From assembly GCA_018064855.1 (NCBI GenBank), contig JAGHUM010000074.1:1-58617 (forward strand): DNA of 58,617 nucleotides, written 5' to 3'. The translations under genes and the position numbers were made by a program. Each line of letters opens with the position of its first letter. Within the stretch, counting starts at the first letter, position 1. Origin of the DNA: Candidatus Physcocola equi (GTDB lineage: Bacteria; Bacteroidota; Bacteroidia; Bacteroidales; Paludibacteraceae). Shown piece after piece: positions 14,998-24,263 of the stretch. The notes under the pieces are model-generated. The model had not been told where the DNA came from and made no database searches. It saw nothing but the letters and a program-made list of their open reading frames with translations.

Positions 14998-16620
14998 ATG
15001 AACAGGTGTTTGGTCTGTGAAAATACAAATTGTAAGTATCCCGATATACGCGATAGCGAGTATGGTGGCGGATGTGAAGATTATATCCAAGATTTGGATG
15101 ATATCATAAATAAAGAGGATTTCTCTTATGATGATTTGCTCCCGAAAGAAAAATTGTTGCCCCTCAATTTCTATCGCGAAAAGTTGGATAAGTTTCTGGC
15201 GACGGGTGTTTATGAAATCAACAAACCAGATGACGATGATGTGGAACTTGATCCACTCGACGATTATCTGTACCGACACCTCAATGGTCCCATCCTTAAA
15301 CTGCAGGTGCTGAACGATCCTCTTCGCGAGAAAATTTTCCGCGATGTCACGTTGTTGTTTATCTCCAATATCATCGATAGGAAGCGTTTCCAGTTTCAGT
15401 TGGCGCAAAGCGAAAAAGAACGCATGAGTGAGGCGATTCAGTGGAGTAGCAGCAAACGTCGTGCTGATTGGCAGCATTTGGTGAAAACGGTTGCGGAGAA
15501 AACGGAAGGATATGGATTCCCTGTAAGATTCTATGAAAAGGCGCTCGATCATTCAACGACAAAGGAAGATGAGGAAATCATCGTGCGAAAAATGGCAAAA
15601 GATCATGCTCAAGCCATAAAAAACAGACTGCAAACGGAAGAATCCAAACTGGTGAAAATCAATAGCGCTACCTATGAAAAGAATTTGCAGGACTATTTTA
15701 AAACTATCCCCGATTATCTGGATAAGAATAACATTGGTATCGAAACTTTCTCTCAAGCGTGGGGCATGATGAATGGCATTTGGAATTCTTCTGAGTTTGA
15801 ACGATTGCTCAAAGTCGTCAATCTCCAAAAGACTTATCCCGATATTGTGCGTGTGGCCAATATGATGGGACGCACAGCCAACGATGACGGACAGCAATGG
15901 ATGAGTCTGGCGCAGGGTGCAAGCCAATCGCTCGAACACGCTGCCCATAGTGACATTTTGGGCGTCACCGTGGGAAATGACCTGAGTTCCGTCTTGCCTT
16001 CAGAGGTCGCACTGTTTACCAATGAAGATACGGAAGACCTGTTTTTCCAAAAAATGATGTCTGGCAAACTGCAGGTGTTTCGTCACAAGTCTGAAATCTT
16101 AAAACCAAGCCGAAAACTGGAGGTGAGACCTACCATAAGACGCGGACCAATGGTCGTCTGCATCGACACTTCTGGCAGCATGAAGGGGATTCCCGAAAAA
16201 ATTGCCCACTCGGTGCTGATGAAGGTGACGGATATAGCGATTAAGCAGCATAGGGAATGTTTTCTTATCGCTTTCTCGATAAGTGTGAAACCTATTGACG
16301 TCAATCTTGACCGACATCGTCTGTTGCAACTTTTCTCCCAATCTTCCAGCGGTGGTACAAGCGCTGTTCAACTTCTCGATACTGCATTTCAGTTGCTGGA
16401 AACTTCTCCTAAATACATGAACGCCGATATCTTGTGGGTGACCGATTTCCAAATTCCTTTGGTGGATGAGGAAAGACTGACGAAGATGCAAAACTATCGC
16501 AAAGAGAATACGCGTTTTTTTGGATTGCAGATTGGCATGGCCGGGCACGATTGGGATGCTTATTTCGATTCGATCATTCAACTGGAATATGATCTGCCAC
16601 GAAGAATACGTGATAAATAA
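14998..16620 (+). CDS. viaA: VWA-domain protein ViaA, partner of RavA
   Basis: 540 residues. The C-terminal von Willebrand A domain (about 375-540) shows the MIDAS motif VVCIDTSGSMKG, then SSSGGTSAVQLL and ADILWVTDFQIP, complete for metal binding. The N-terminal region is helical and acidic at first (EYGGGCEDYIQDLDDIINKEDFSYDD), with a cysteine-containing start MNRCLVCENTNCKYP. The gene follows ravA with a 3-bp gap, so translation is probably coupled. ViaA stimulates RavA activity in enterobacteria; in Bacteroidetes the client proteins are not established. Length agrees with the family (about 480-540). Confidence 0.88.
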   Translation: MNRCLVCENTNCKYPDIRDSEYGGGCEDYIQDLDDIINKEDFSYDDLLPKEKLLPLNFYREKLDKFLATGVYEINKPDDDDVELDPLDDYLYRHLNGPILKLQVLNDPLREKIFRDVTLLFISNIIDRKRFQFQLAQSEKERMSEAIQWSSSKRRADWQHLVKTVAEKTEGYGFPVRFYEKALDHSTTKEDEEIIVRKMAKDHAQAIKNRLQTEESKLVKINSATYEKNLQDYFKTIPDYLDKNNIGIETFSQAWGMMNGIWNSSEFERLLKVVNLQKTYPDIVRVANMMGRTANDDGQQWMSLAQGASQSLEHAAHSDILGVTVGNDLSSVLPSEVALFTNEDTEDLFFQKMMSGKLQVFRHKSEILKPSRKLEVRPTIRRGPMVVCIDTSGSMKGIPEKIAHSVLMKVTDIAIKQHRECFLIAFSISVKPIDVNLDRHRLLQLFSQSSSGGTSAVQLLDTAFQLLETSPKYMNADILWVTDFQIPLVDEERLTKMQNYRKENTRFFGLQIGMAGHDWDAYFDSIIQLEYDLPRRIRDK

Positions 16621-16691
16621 TAGATGAGTGCGAGGGCGGGTTTGAAATTCGCGTTTTCGAACTGGTACAATTTTGTTGCGTCTTGGTGTCA

Positions 16692-16843
16692 ATTCGCTCA
16701 TCTTTTTGTAAAAATATGGTGCCGATTCGCTCATCTTTTTGTAAAAGAATGGTGCTGATTCGCTCATCTTTTTGTAAAAACATGGTGTCAATTCGCTCAT
16801 CTTTTTGTAAATACATGGTGTTAATTCGCTCATCTTTTTGTAA
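16692..16843. repeat. Five 33-bp tandem repeats upstream of the DUF4143 ATPase gene
   Basis: Units begin at 16692, 16725, 16758, 16791 and 16824, exactly 33 bp apart. Each starts ATTCGCTCATCTTTTTGTAA, followed by a variable spacer and ATGGTG. The last unit runs straight into TAATTTTG (16841-16848), a match to the Bacteroidetes -7 box, about 23 bp before the ATPase start. Because the period is a multiple of three, both strands stay open and give 11-residue peptide repeats (LQKDERIDTMF on the minus strand). I see no other sign that these are translated. Confidence 0.9.
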
Positions 16844-16848
16844 TTTTG
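16841..16848 (+). promoter_or_regulatory. -7 box for DUF4143 ATPase
   Basis: TAATTTTG matches TAnnTTTG and directly abuts the last 33-bp repeat. Predicted start near 16855 leaves a very short leader before the ATG at 16871. Confidence 0.5.
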
Positions 16849-16870
16849 CATGTATTAAACTGTGAAACAC

Positions 16871-18208
16871 ATGTATTTAAGAAGAAAAATAGATGGCTAT
16901 CTAAAAAGTTGGAGGGAAAACGACGATAAAATGCCGCTTATAGTTAAAGGTGCGAGGCAAATAGGAAAGTCGGAATCCATACTTCATTTTGCCAATTCGA
17001 ATTATAAATCGGTGGTGTATATCAATTTTGTGACGGACGAAAAGTACAAGAAAATAACAACTGATGGATATGCTGCCGAGGATATAGTCAGAAATCTGTC
17101 GAAATTAAATCCGAATTTCAAATTCATACGCCATGAAACGTTGATTGTATTTGATGAAATACAGGAATTCCCGGAGATTGCTACATCGTTAAAGTTTTTC
17201 AAGTTGGATGGGGCTTATGATGTAATCTGCAGTGGATCCATGTTGGGAATCAACTATAAGAGGATTGAGAGCAATAGTGTGGGATATAAAGAAGACTATA
17301 CCATGTATTCTCTTGATTTTGAGGAATACTTATGGGCAAAAGGTTATTCGGATGAACTTATCTCCGATATGTTGTCGCACATGGTGTCTCATGTTCCTTT
17401 TAACGAATTGGAGATGAACGTTTTTCATAAGCATTTCTTGAATTTCTGCGTTTTGGGCGGAATGCCGAAGATCGTTTCGACATTTGTTCAGGAGAATACT
17501 TTCGAACGCAGTTTGAAAATGCAACGTCAACTGCTGCATGATTATGAGGAAGACGTGAGAAAGTATGCGGAAGGATTGGACCAAGCAAGAATATTGAATG
17601 TGTATTCACATATCCCAGTGCAGTTGGCAAAGGAAAACAAGAAATTCCAAATATCCAAAGTGGCAAGTGGGGCAAGGTTTAAAGATTACAGAGGCTGTAT
17701 TGAATGGTTGGCAGATTCAGGCATTGTCAATGTTTGTTATTGCCTCTCTTTCCCTGAACTGCCTTTGAAGGGAAATTATGATGGTGACAAATACAAATTG
17801 TATTACGGAGATTCGGGGTTGCTGGTTGCGAGTCTTGACGACGAGTCCCAAGAAGATTTACGAGTGAATGATAACCTTGGAGTCTATAAGGGAGCACTTT
17901 ATGAGAATATCATTGCTGAGTCGTTTGTAAAACAAGGATTGGGGTTATATTACTATAAACGGGAAGACTCTACGCTTGAGGAGGATTTCTTTGCCCGAAC
18001 TAAGAAATCCTTAGTCCCTGTTGAGGTTAAAGCCGTGAGCGGACGTTCTAAATCTTTACGTACACTTATCGGCAGCGGGCAATATCCAGATATTAAGTAT
18101 GGAATCAAACTGAGTAAGAATAATGTTGGATTTGAAAATGATATTTTCACATTCCCTTATTTCTGTTCATTCTTGTTGAAAAGATATTTGGCGACAGTAG
18201 AGTGGTGA
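16871..18208 (+). CDS. AAA_14/DUF4143 family ATPase
   Basis: 446 residues from the ATG at 16871 (MYLRRKIDGYL, the usual family start; a GTG at 16862 is possible). P-loop VKGARQIGKSESILHF, Walker B-like LIVFDEIQEFPEIATSLKFF, sensor region DVICSGSMLG. The C-terminal DUF4143 domain (about 200-420) contains KKFQISKVASGARFKDYRGCIEWLADSGIVNVCY, KLYYGDSGLLVASL, GALYENIIAESFV and a degenerate nuclease-like strand EEDFFARTKKSLVPVEVKA. These ATPases are abundant in Bacteroidetes and of unknown role, often regarded as mobile or defence-associated. A frameshifted relative lies at 4897-5190. The tandem repeat block upstream may control it. Confidence 0.9.
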   Translation: MYLRRKIDGYLKSWRENDDKMPLIVKGARQIGKSESILHFANSNYKSVVYINFVTDEKYKKITTDGYAAEDIVRNLSKLNPNFKFIRHETLIVFDEIQEFPEIATSLKFFKLDGAYDVICSGSMLGINYKRIESNSVGYKEDYTMYSLDFEEYLWAKGYSDELISDMLSHMVSHVPFNELEMNVFHKHFLNFCVLGGMPKIVSTFVQENTFERSLKMQRQLLHDYEEDVRKYAEGLDQARILNVYSHIPVQLAKENKKFQISKVASGARFKDYRGCIEWLADSGIVNVCYCLSFPELPLKGNYDGDKYKLYYGDSGLLVASLDDESQEDLRVNDNLGVYKGALYENIIAESFVKQGLGLYYYKREDSTLEEDFFARTKKSLVPVEVKAVSGRSKSLRTLIGSGQYPDIKYGIKLSKNNVGFENDIFTFPYFCSFLLKRYLATVEW

Positions 18209-18262
18209 AAAAAATAAATATATATTGCTATTTATAAGGTGAAATTTTTAAACAATTTGAAA

Positions 18263-19144
18263 ATGAACAAACTGAATATATCCAATACGATTTCCGGACA
18301 GTTGGTCACATTTTTGGTGCTGACTTGCGCTTGTGTTTTCGCCTCTTTTTGTGTGGCTGTGCTGGTGTCTTATGTTTTGAATGATAAGATGGTTGCAATG
18401 TTGGTGTCGCAAGCCATCATTACGTTGGGCTCTTTTGTGGTGCCTGCTTGGGGAATGAAACGGTTGTATCCCAAAGATGAGAATGATGTAAAACTGATGT
18501 CCGATTTTCTACCGGTGTCGTTGCGCTGTGTGGCTGTGGCTGTTTTGGCGTTGCTGTTTGCATTGCCATTCCTCAACTGGATGGGAACCTATACGGAGAT
18601 GGTGTTTCCTGCAAGTGTGGAACAGCAGGAACAGATGTTTTCTTTGTTGACCGATGGTGGGGTGGGAATGTTGGTTGCTCGTTTGGTTGTGGTGGCTTTT
18701 ATTGCTGCAATTTGTGAAGAACTCTTTTTTCGCGGCACCTTGCAGCGTGTTTTTACGGAAAATATACAAAAAAAGAGCGACGTTTTGATGGATTGTGAGA
18801 ATGATACAGCAAGTACAAATACCACCAAATCGCTCTGCGGCGTTATTTTGACTGCTTTGATTTTCAGTCTGGCTCACTTTGATATGTCCGGCTTTTTCCA
18901 ACGTTTTGTGTTAGGCTGCTATCTTGGTTTCGCATTTTATTGGACAAAATCATTATGGACATCATTTGCCATGCACTTTGCCAATAATGGGCTCTTGGTA
19001 CTCGCTTTTTATTATTTGCCTGTGCCGGAAAAATTTGGTTGCGAACTCGACTTTATCGGTGTGGATTGTCCGATTTTGGCCTTTTTGTGCCTTTTTGTGT
19101 CTTTATGTTGTATGTATTTGCTGAAAAGACTTGATAGTAAATGA
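18263..19144 (+). CDS. CPBP family intramembrane glutamic endopeptidase
   Basis: About 293 residues from the ATG at 18263; a GTG at 18239 would add eight residues. Several membrane segments are evident (VTFLVLTCACVFASFCVAVLVSYVL, MLVSQAIITLGSFVVPAWGM, CVAVAVLALLFALPFL, and others to the C-terminus). The CPBP motifs are present: EELFFRGTLQRVF (motif 1, Glu-Glu...Arg), SLAHFDMSGFFQRFVLGCYLGFAFYWTKSLWTSFAMHFANN (motif 2 with H, and motif 3 HxxxN). CPBP/Abi proteins are membrane proteases related to Rce1, and in bacteria some act in bacteriocin self-immunity. No bacteriocin gene is seen beside it. A terminator hairpin follows. Confidence 0.9.
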   Translation: MNKLNISNTISGQLVTFLVLTCACVFASFCVAVLVSYVLNDKMVAMLVSQAIITLGSFVVPAWGMKRLYPKDENDVKLMSDFLPVSLRCVAVAVLALLFALPFLNWMGTYTEMVFPASVEQQEQMFSLLTDGGVGMLVARLVVVAFIAAICEELFFRGTLQRVFTENIQKKSDVLMDCENDTASTNTTKSLCGVILTALIFSLAHFDMSGFFQRFVLGCYLGFAFYWTKSLWTSFAMHFANNGLLVLAFYYLPVPEKFGCELDFIGVDCPILAFLCLFVSLCCMYLLKRLDSK

Positions 19145-19161
19145 CTTAAATCTTCTTTAAT

Positions 19162-19182
19162 TGCCCTGCCTGAGGGCATTTT
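19162..19182 (+). terminator. Terminator after the CPBP gene
   Basis: TGCCCT-GCCTG-AGGGCA followed by TTTT: a 6-bp GC-rich stem with a short T run, 17 bp after the stop codon. Confidence 0.6.
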
Positions 19183-19284
19183 AGGCTTCTTTTTGCTAGA
19201 CTTTGACCTTTTCTTGACCTTTTCTGCACGTTTTTTCATCTATATTTGACAGAATTTACTCGTATCGGTCAGATTTTTACTATC

Positions 19285-19292
19285 TAATTTTG
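19285..19292 (+). promoter_or_regulatory. -7 box for the GH30 gene
   Basis: TAATTTTG matches TAnnTTTG; transcription would start near 19299, giving an 86-nt leader before the ATG at 19385. No clear -33 TTG. Confidence 0.5.
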
Positions 19293-19384
19293 TATCCGAA
19301 GATACTGGTGAACTACAACTGCACACTGGTAACTACAATTTTTACAGACTAAAGAACACAAATTACTAAACTACAAAATCGCCA

Positions 19385-21619
19385 ATGAAACACAATTTTA
19401 CGCAAAAGATGATTGGTTTGGCTGTTTGTCTGGCTGCAACAACGATGTCATACGCTCAGACAGCAACGGTCTATCTTGACAAGGAAAGCCAGGAAATTAA
19501 AGGATTTGGTGGTATCAACCATCCAAGTTGGACCGGCTATGATATTACCGAAGAAGAAACGAAAAAACTATACGGTACTGGCGATGGAGAACTCGGTCTT
19601 TCTGTTCTCCGTATCTGGATTGATGAAAACAGCAATAACTGGGGAAAGGAAGTGAAGGTGGCTAAACGTATTCAAAATGAATATGGAGGTCTTATTTTTG
19701 CCACTCCTTGGAACCCGCCTGCTTCCATGTGCTATAAGGTGAATGGTGATAACAGACAGAAATATCTGAACGAAAATTCATATCAGGCTTATACCGATCA
19801 CCTTATCAGTTTCAACAACTACATGAAGGGACAGGGTATTAAACTTTATGGTATGTCGTTCGCCAACGAACCCGACTATGGTTTTGATTGGACCAACTGG
19901 ACAGTTGACCAAGTGTATAATTATACCAAGAATTATGCTGGCAAACTTCGTGTGAATGGTACAAAGGTGATTTCCGCAGAAAGCTTTGCCTATGCAAAAA
20001 AATATTATGACAAGATTCTTAACGATGCTTCAGCATTGGCAAATATCGACATCATTGGTACTCACTATTACGCCAGCGATGCTAAAACAAGCGACAGTTT
20101 CTTCCAATATCCTCTTGCAGATCAAAAGGCTCCAACAAAAGAACGATGGATGACCGAACACTATACAAGTTCAGACAATACTCCTGACGGACAGCCTATC
20201 CGTGCCAATTTGTGGCCTGAAGCGCTTGATGTGGCTTATGAAGTGCATCGCGCTATGGTGGAAAGCAAGATGAACGCTTATGTGTGGTGGTATCTCAAAC
20301 GAGACTATTCCTTCATCGGCCAGAATCGTGGTACAAATGGACAGATTACCAAACGCGGTTACATAATGGGACAGTTCTCAAAATTCATACGTCCAGGATA
20401 TGTCCGTGTCGAGGCAGACAAAAATCCGACCTACAATGTTTATCTTTCTGCTTATAAGGGAGACGGAAAGGTTGTTGTGGTGGCTGTAAACCGTAGCACA
20501 GAGCAGAAGACTATCACAGTGTCTATCCCTAACTGCACTGCAGCTTCTTACAAGCAATACTGCACCGATCAGACTCGCAACATGGCAAAAATGAGTGATG
20601 TGTCTGCTTCCAACGGTTCTTTCAAGGTTACTCTCCTTCCTCAAAGTTGCACTTCTTTCATTGGAGATGATGCGTCGTCTTCAAAGGGTAAGGTCATTTT
20701 GACCAGCGACAGCGAGGCTTATCTTGAAGGGACAACCATTTCTTTGAAAGCCGAACCTTCTGTAGAGGTTTCGCATATCGCATTCTTGGCGGGGAAAGAT
20801 ACTATTGTTGATAAGTGGGTTGCTCCTTATGAATGGACTAAATGGACACCGGCTCCAGGCAATTATGAAGTGGTGGCTCATGCTTACAATGCCAATGGCG
20901 ACCTTATTCAGAGCGCACCTCTCAATATCAAGGTGGTGAAGAAACCTGTTCCTTTCGGTGGTAATGCAGCCACTATCCCAGGAAAGATTGAAGCGGAAAA
21001 CTTCGATGAAGGCGCTTCTGGTTTCGCTTACTACGACAGAGGCGAGGAATATAAGGGAGATGTGAGATACCGTGAAGAGGACATCGACATATATAAAAAC
21101 GGGTCTGGCTATGCTGTTGGTTACTGCCAGAGCGGTGAATGGATGAAATATACCGTAGAAGTCGAAAAAGAAGGCGACTATGATGTGACAGCAAGTATTG
21201 CATGCAGCAACACCACTGGTGAGATTTCTGTCACTTTCGATGGAGACAAGTCTTCTACTCTCATATTCAAATCTCCGGTGACTGCAGACTGGGACACTTA
21301 TGCCGACGTGAAGGGTGGCAAGAAAATCCACCTTACTCCAGGCTCCCATGAAATTCTCCTTGAAATCACTTCCGACTGGATTAACATTGACTACCTCTCG
21401 TTTGAACGCGACATCACAGGCGTGGATGCTGTTGAGGCTGAAACTGAAGTGAATGGCGAGTGCCTTGTGATAGACGCCATGGGACGTGTGATCAGCACAA
21501 TGGACGTGGAGTCTGCTGCTGATGCAGCTTTGAAGATTAAGGCAAACAATGCGCCTGCAGGTGTGTATATGCTCGTTCCTGTCAAGGGTGGTAAATCTCA
21601 GTCGATTTTGGTCAAATAA
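19385..21619 (+). CDS. Secreted GH30-family endo-xylanase-like glycosidase with CBM6 and T9SS sorting domain
   Basis: 744 residues. Signal peptide MKHNFTQKMIGLAVCLAATTMSYAQ. GH30 catalytic domain (about 27-430): QEIKGFGGINHPSWTGYDIT, GLSVLRIWID, IFATPWNPPASM, acid/base E162 in SFANEPDYG, nucleophile E258 in WMTEHY, NAYVWWYLKRDYSFIGQ, ITKRGYIMGQFSKFIRPGY. An Ig-like domain follows (about 435-520), then a CBM6 (about 530-675, IPGKIEAENFDEGASGFAYYD...QSGEWMKYTVEV...INIDYLSF). The end (GVDAVEAE...YMLVPVKGGKSQSILVK) is a T9SS type A C-terminal domain. The closest subfamily type is glucuronoarabinoxylan xylanase (GH30_8), acting on plant xylan outside the cell. It is monocistronic between a promoter and a terminator. 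Confidence 0.92.
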   Translation: MKHNFTQKMIGLAVCLAATTMSYAQTATVYLDKESQEIKGFGGINHPSWTGYDITEEETKKLYGTGDGELGLSVLRIWIDENSNNWGKEVKVAKRIQNEYGGLIFATPWNPPASMCYKVNGDNRQKYLNENSYQAYTDHLISFNNYMKGQGIKLYGMSFANEPDYGFDWTNWTVDQVYNYTKNYAGKLRVNGTKVISAESFAYAKKYYDKILNDASALANIDIIGTHYYASDAKTSDSFFQYPLADQKAPTKERWMTEHYTSSDNTPDGQPIRANLWPEALDVAYEVHRAMVESKMNAYVWWYLKRDYSFIGQNRGTNGQITKRGYIMGQFSKFIRPGYVRVEADKNPTYNVYLSAYKGDGKVVVVAVNRSTEQKTITVSIPNCTAASYKQYCTDQTRNMAKMSDVSASNGSFKVTLLPQSCTSFIGDDASSSKGKVILTSDSEAYLEGTTISLKAEPSVEVSHIAFLAGKDTIVDKWVAPYEWTKWTPAPGNYEVVAHAYNANGDLIQSAPLNIKVVKKPVPFGGNAATIPGKIEAENFDEGASGFAYYDRGEEYKGDVRYREEDIDIYKNGSGYAVGYCQSGEWMKYTVEVEKEGDYDVTASIACSNTTGEISVTFDGDKSSTLIFKSPVTADWDTYADVKGGKKIHLTPGSHEILLEITSDWINIDYLSFERDITGVDAVEAETEVNGECLVIDAMGRVISTMDVESAADAALKIKANNAPAGVYMLVPVKGGKSQSILVK

Positions 21620-21648
21620 GTAGTATAAATCTTGAATGTTTATTTTTG

Positions 21649-21680
21649 AGCGGAAGCCCTTGTGGTTTCCGCTTTTTTTT
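21649..21680 (+). terminator. Terminator after the GH30 gene
   Basis: AGCGGAA (21649-21655), 11-nt loop, TTCCGCT (21667-21673) and then a run of T to 21680: a standard intrinsic terminator. Confidence 0.85.
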
Positions 21681-21695
21681 ATTCGGGTTTTTCTT

Positions 21696-21703
21696 TAATT
21701 TTG
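21696..21703 (+). promoter_or_regulatory. -7 box for the DUF3108 gene
   Basis: TAATTTTG matches TAnnTTTG, 16 bp after the GH30 terminator. A start near 21710 supports translation from the ATG at 21775 and excludes the longer frame from 21646. Confidence 0.55.
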
Positions 21704-21774
21704 CAACGATTGGAGATCTCAGAGGCTTCAATTTGTTTATTACTTTGGAGGTCCATTTATATTTGTTGAATAAT

Positions 21775-22536
21775 ATGAAAAGATTATTTCTATTTTTTTC
21801 TTTGCTGATAACACTTCCTTTTGTTTCTACCGCTCAGTGTGTGAAACAGAACAAAGCAGTTCCGGAATCTGGGGAGACTTTGACCTATGCGGCTTATTTC
21901 AACTGGTCTGCCATTTGGGTGAAAGGTGGTGAGGCGATTTTTTCTGCAAAGAAAATAGGTGATTATTATAATTATAAGGTTTCTGCTCATTCCATGCCAA
22001 AGTGGCGTTGGGTATATGACCTCAATACCAATATTGAAGCCAATATGAAATCGGACATGACTCCGGTCTCGTATTCTTCTTCAACTTATGAGGAAAAGAA
22101 AAACCATTTTGAGAAAATCACCTATGCCGGTGATAAACTGACCTACTCATATTCCACTGATCAGCCGGGAAGTGATAAAACCATCACGGTGGATCGCCCC
22201 GATTGCTCATACGATTTGCTCAACGAGGTATATGCGGCACGCAATCTTGATTTGTCGTCTTTTGAAAAAGGCGAGCAGATTCCGTTTGATGTGTTCTTTA
22301 CCAGTGAGTTGACACGCATTTATGGGGAGGTGCTTGGCGAAGAAACCATTGAGACACGAAATGGACAAAAATATGATTGCATCAAGTGCGTGGCCAATTC
22401 CATCCCAGGTTCAATATTCGATCCGAAGGAGCCTGTTTATGTGTGGGTGACCAACGACGAACGCCACATCCCTGTTTGTGTGCAATGCAAATTCAAGTTT
22501 GGCTATATAAAGGTTTATTTGGAGGACGTTAAGTAA
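21775..22536 (+). CDS. DUF3108 domain secreted protein
   Basis: 253 residues from the ATG at 21775 (MKRLFLFFSLLITLPFVSTAQ, a clear signal peptide). The longer in-frame extension upstream overlaps the terminator and promoter. The domain begins GETLTYAAYFNWSAIWVKGGEAIFSAKKIGDYYNYKVSAHSMPKW and continues through DPVSYSSSTYEEKK-type strands to YVWVTNDERHIPVCVQCKFKFGYIKVYLEDVK, which are the usual DUF3108 features (beta-rich periplasmic protein, function unknown). The POT transporter gene starts 11 bp after the stop, so the two are likely one operon. Confidence 0.88.
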   Translation: MKRLFLFFSLLITLPFVSTAQCVKQNKAVPESGETLTYAAYFNWSAIWVKGGEAIFSAKKIGDYYNYKVSAHSMPKWRWVYDLNTNIEANMKSDMTPVSYSSSTYEEKKNHFEKITYAGDKLTYSYSTDQPGSDKTITVDRPDCSYDLLNEVYAARNLDLSSFEKGEQIPFDVFFTSELTRIYGEVLGEETIETRNGQKYDCIKCVANSIPGSIFDPKEPVYVWVTNDERHIPVCVQCKFKFGYIKVYLEDVK

Positions 22537-22547
22537 TCTCAATCCCT

Positions 22548-24092
22548 ATGCAGACTTCTCATCCTAAAGGTTTATATCTGTTGTTTGCTACCGAAATGTG
22601 GGAAAGATTTTCCTACTATGGTATGCGTGCCCTCTTCGTGCTCTATTTGGTGAAGGCATTGGCTTTCTCCAGTGCAGACGCTTCCCAACTGTATGGCAGT
22701 TTTACAGGGTTGGTTTATTTGACACCTTTGCTTGGAGGTTACATTTCAGACCGTTTTTGGGGTAATCGTCGTTCCATTGTCGTAGGCGGCATATTGATGG
22801 CATTGGGCCAGTTCTCTTTGTTTTTGAGCGCTTCTTATTACAATGTTCCTCTCGCATTCCCTCTCCTTTACTTGGGTTTGGGACTGCTGATTATGGGAAA
22901 TGGCTTTTTCAAGCCAAACATTTCATCCATGGTCGGTCAACTCTACAAGGCAGGGGACTCAAGAGTCGATTCTGCCTATACCATCTTTTACATGGGTATC
23001 AATATCGGAGCGTTTTTTTCTCCTTTGGTGTGTGGCACATTTGGCGATACGAACGACCCGTCAGATTTCCGTTGGGGATTTCTTGCCGCTTGTGTCGGTA
23101 TGATTGTTGGCGTGCTGGTGTTTGTCGGCTTGCGTGAGAAATATTTGGTATCAGCGACAGGCTTGGAAATCGGCATGAAACCAAAACATATAGATGTGTC
23201 GTCTGAAAACCAGATAGATGAGAATGTGGATCCAAATGCAGGAGCAAGCAAACAGGTGTTTATAAGTGCGTTGGTTGCTGTTGCGCTTCTGCTGTTCTTC
23301 TATTTTGTGGCGCAGTTTGATTTGGTCGGAACGGTTATATTTTCTGCGTGTATTGCTGTGCCTGTATATATCATCACCGACCCGTTGCTGACTTCGGTGG
23401 AGCGTAAACGTATATTGGTCATCTATATTCTGGCATTCTTCGTTATTTTCTTTTGGGTGGCGTATGAACAGGCAGGGGCCTCCATTACGCTCTTTACGGA
23501 AGACATGGTGGATCGCACTATAGGAACAAAGGAGATTGCCACCAGTTATTTCCAATCGCTTAATGCGATTTTTGTGGTGATACTGGCTCCAATCATGTCT
23601 ATCTTTTGGACGTGGTGCGACAACAAACATCCGCGTTTCTCGCTTTCTGTCTGTCAGAAGCAGGCACTTGGTATTTTGCTTTTGGCGTTGAGTTATGCTT
23701 TTCTGGCTTTCTACACAAAAGGCGTGTCGGTTGAGGCCAAAGCATCCATGTTTTTGGTGGTTTGGTACTATCTGCTGACCACAGTCGGAGAACTGGCGCT
23801 TTCTCCTATAGGCTTGTCCATGGTAAATAAACTTTCACCTGCCAGATTCGCCTCTTTGCTGATGGGTGTGTGGCTCATGAGTTCTGCGGCCGCTCAAAAA
23901 CTCTGCGGCATGATGTCATCTCTCTATCCATCTCAGGATAAGGTGACTGGGGTGGTGAACGAGACAAGTATCTTCGGTTATCAGATTGCCAATATACACG
24001 ACTTTTTCTTGCTGTTCGTGGTCTTTACTGCGATTGCCGCTGTGGCGCTTTTCGCTATTTCACCTTGGTTGAACAAACTCATGAAAGGATAG
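22548..24092 (+). CDS. POT/PTR family proton-coupled di-/tripeptide transporter
   Basis: 514 residues, strongly hydrophobic with about 14 predicted membrane spans. The POT signature is visible: HPKGLYLLFATEMWERFSYYGMRALFVLYL (E-x-x-E-R motif) near residues 3-32, GGYISDRFWGNRRSIVVGG, FKPNISSMVGQLY (second PTR2 signature) and FYMGINIGAFFSPLVCG. A central cytoplasmic loop (GLEIGMKPKHIDVSSENQIDENVDPNAG) separates the helix bundles. The family imports short peptides with protons across the inner membrane. The substrate range cannot be predicted from sequence alone. Probably co-transcribed with the DUF3108 gene. Confidence 0.93.
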   Translation: MQTSHPKGLYLLFATEMWERFSYYGMRALFVLYLVKALAFSSADASQLYGSFTGLVYLTPLLGGYISDRFWGNRRSIVVGGILMALGQFSLFLSASYYNVPLAFPLLYLGLGLLIMGNGFFKPNISSMVGQLYKAGDSRVDSAYTIFYMGINIGAFFSPLVCGTFGDTNDPSDFRWGFLAACVGMIVGVLVFVGLREKYLVSATGLEIGMKPKHIDVSSENQIDENVDPNAGASKQVFISALVAVALLLFFYFVAQFDLVGTVIFSACIAVPVYIITDPLLTSVERKRILVIYILAFFVIFFWVAYEQAGASITLFTEDMVDRTIGTKEIATSYFQSLNAIFVVILAPIMSIFWTWCDNKHPRFSLSVCQKQALGILLLALSYAFLAFYTKGVSVEAKASMFLVVWYYLLTTVGELALSPIGLSMVNKLSPARFASLLMGVWLMSSAAAQKLCGMMSSLYPSQDKVTGVVNETSIFGYQIANIHDFFLLFVVFTAIAAVALFAISPWLNKLMKG

Positions 24093-24263
24093 TCTCCAGG
24101 ACTCTGTATGGGGTTATTTGCAAAGTGTTGATAAATAATTAGACCCTTTGTTTGCTTTTCTCGTAATTTTTTGCAATATTTGCACAATTAAGTTGATTGT
24201 AGCATTGTGCTTGTGCTATACTGATACTTAACGAAATAATAGGGCTTTGAAAAGAAATAGTAT

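Noticed and set aside
16574-16870. A minus-strand open frame encoding LQKDERIxTMF repeats
   Set aside because: It is explained by the 33-bp tandem DNA repeat (a multiple of three). It has no promoter or domain, and the plus strand is equally open.
21646-21774. Longer start for the DUF3108 protein
   Set aside because: It would begin inside the GH30 terminator and upstream of the promoter box, and would bury the signal peptide.
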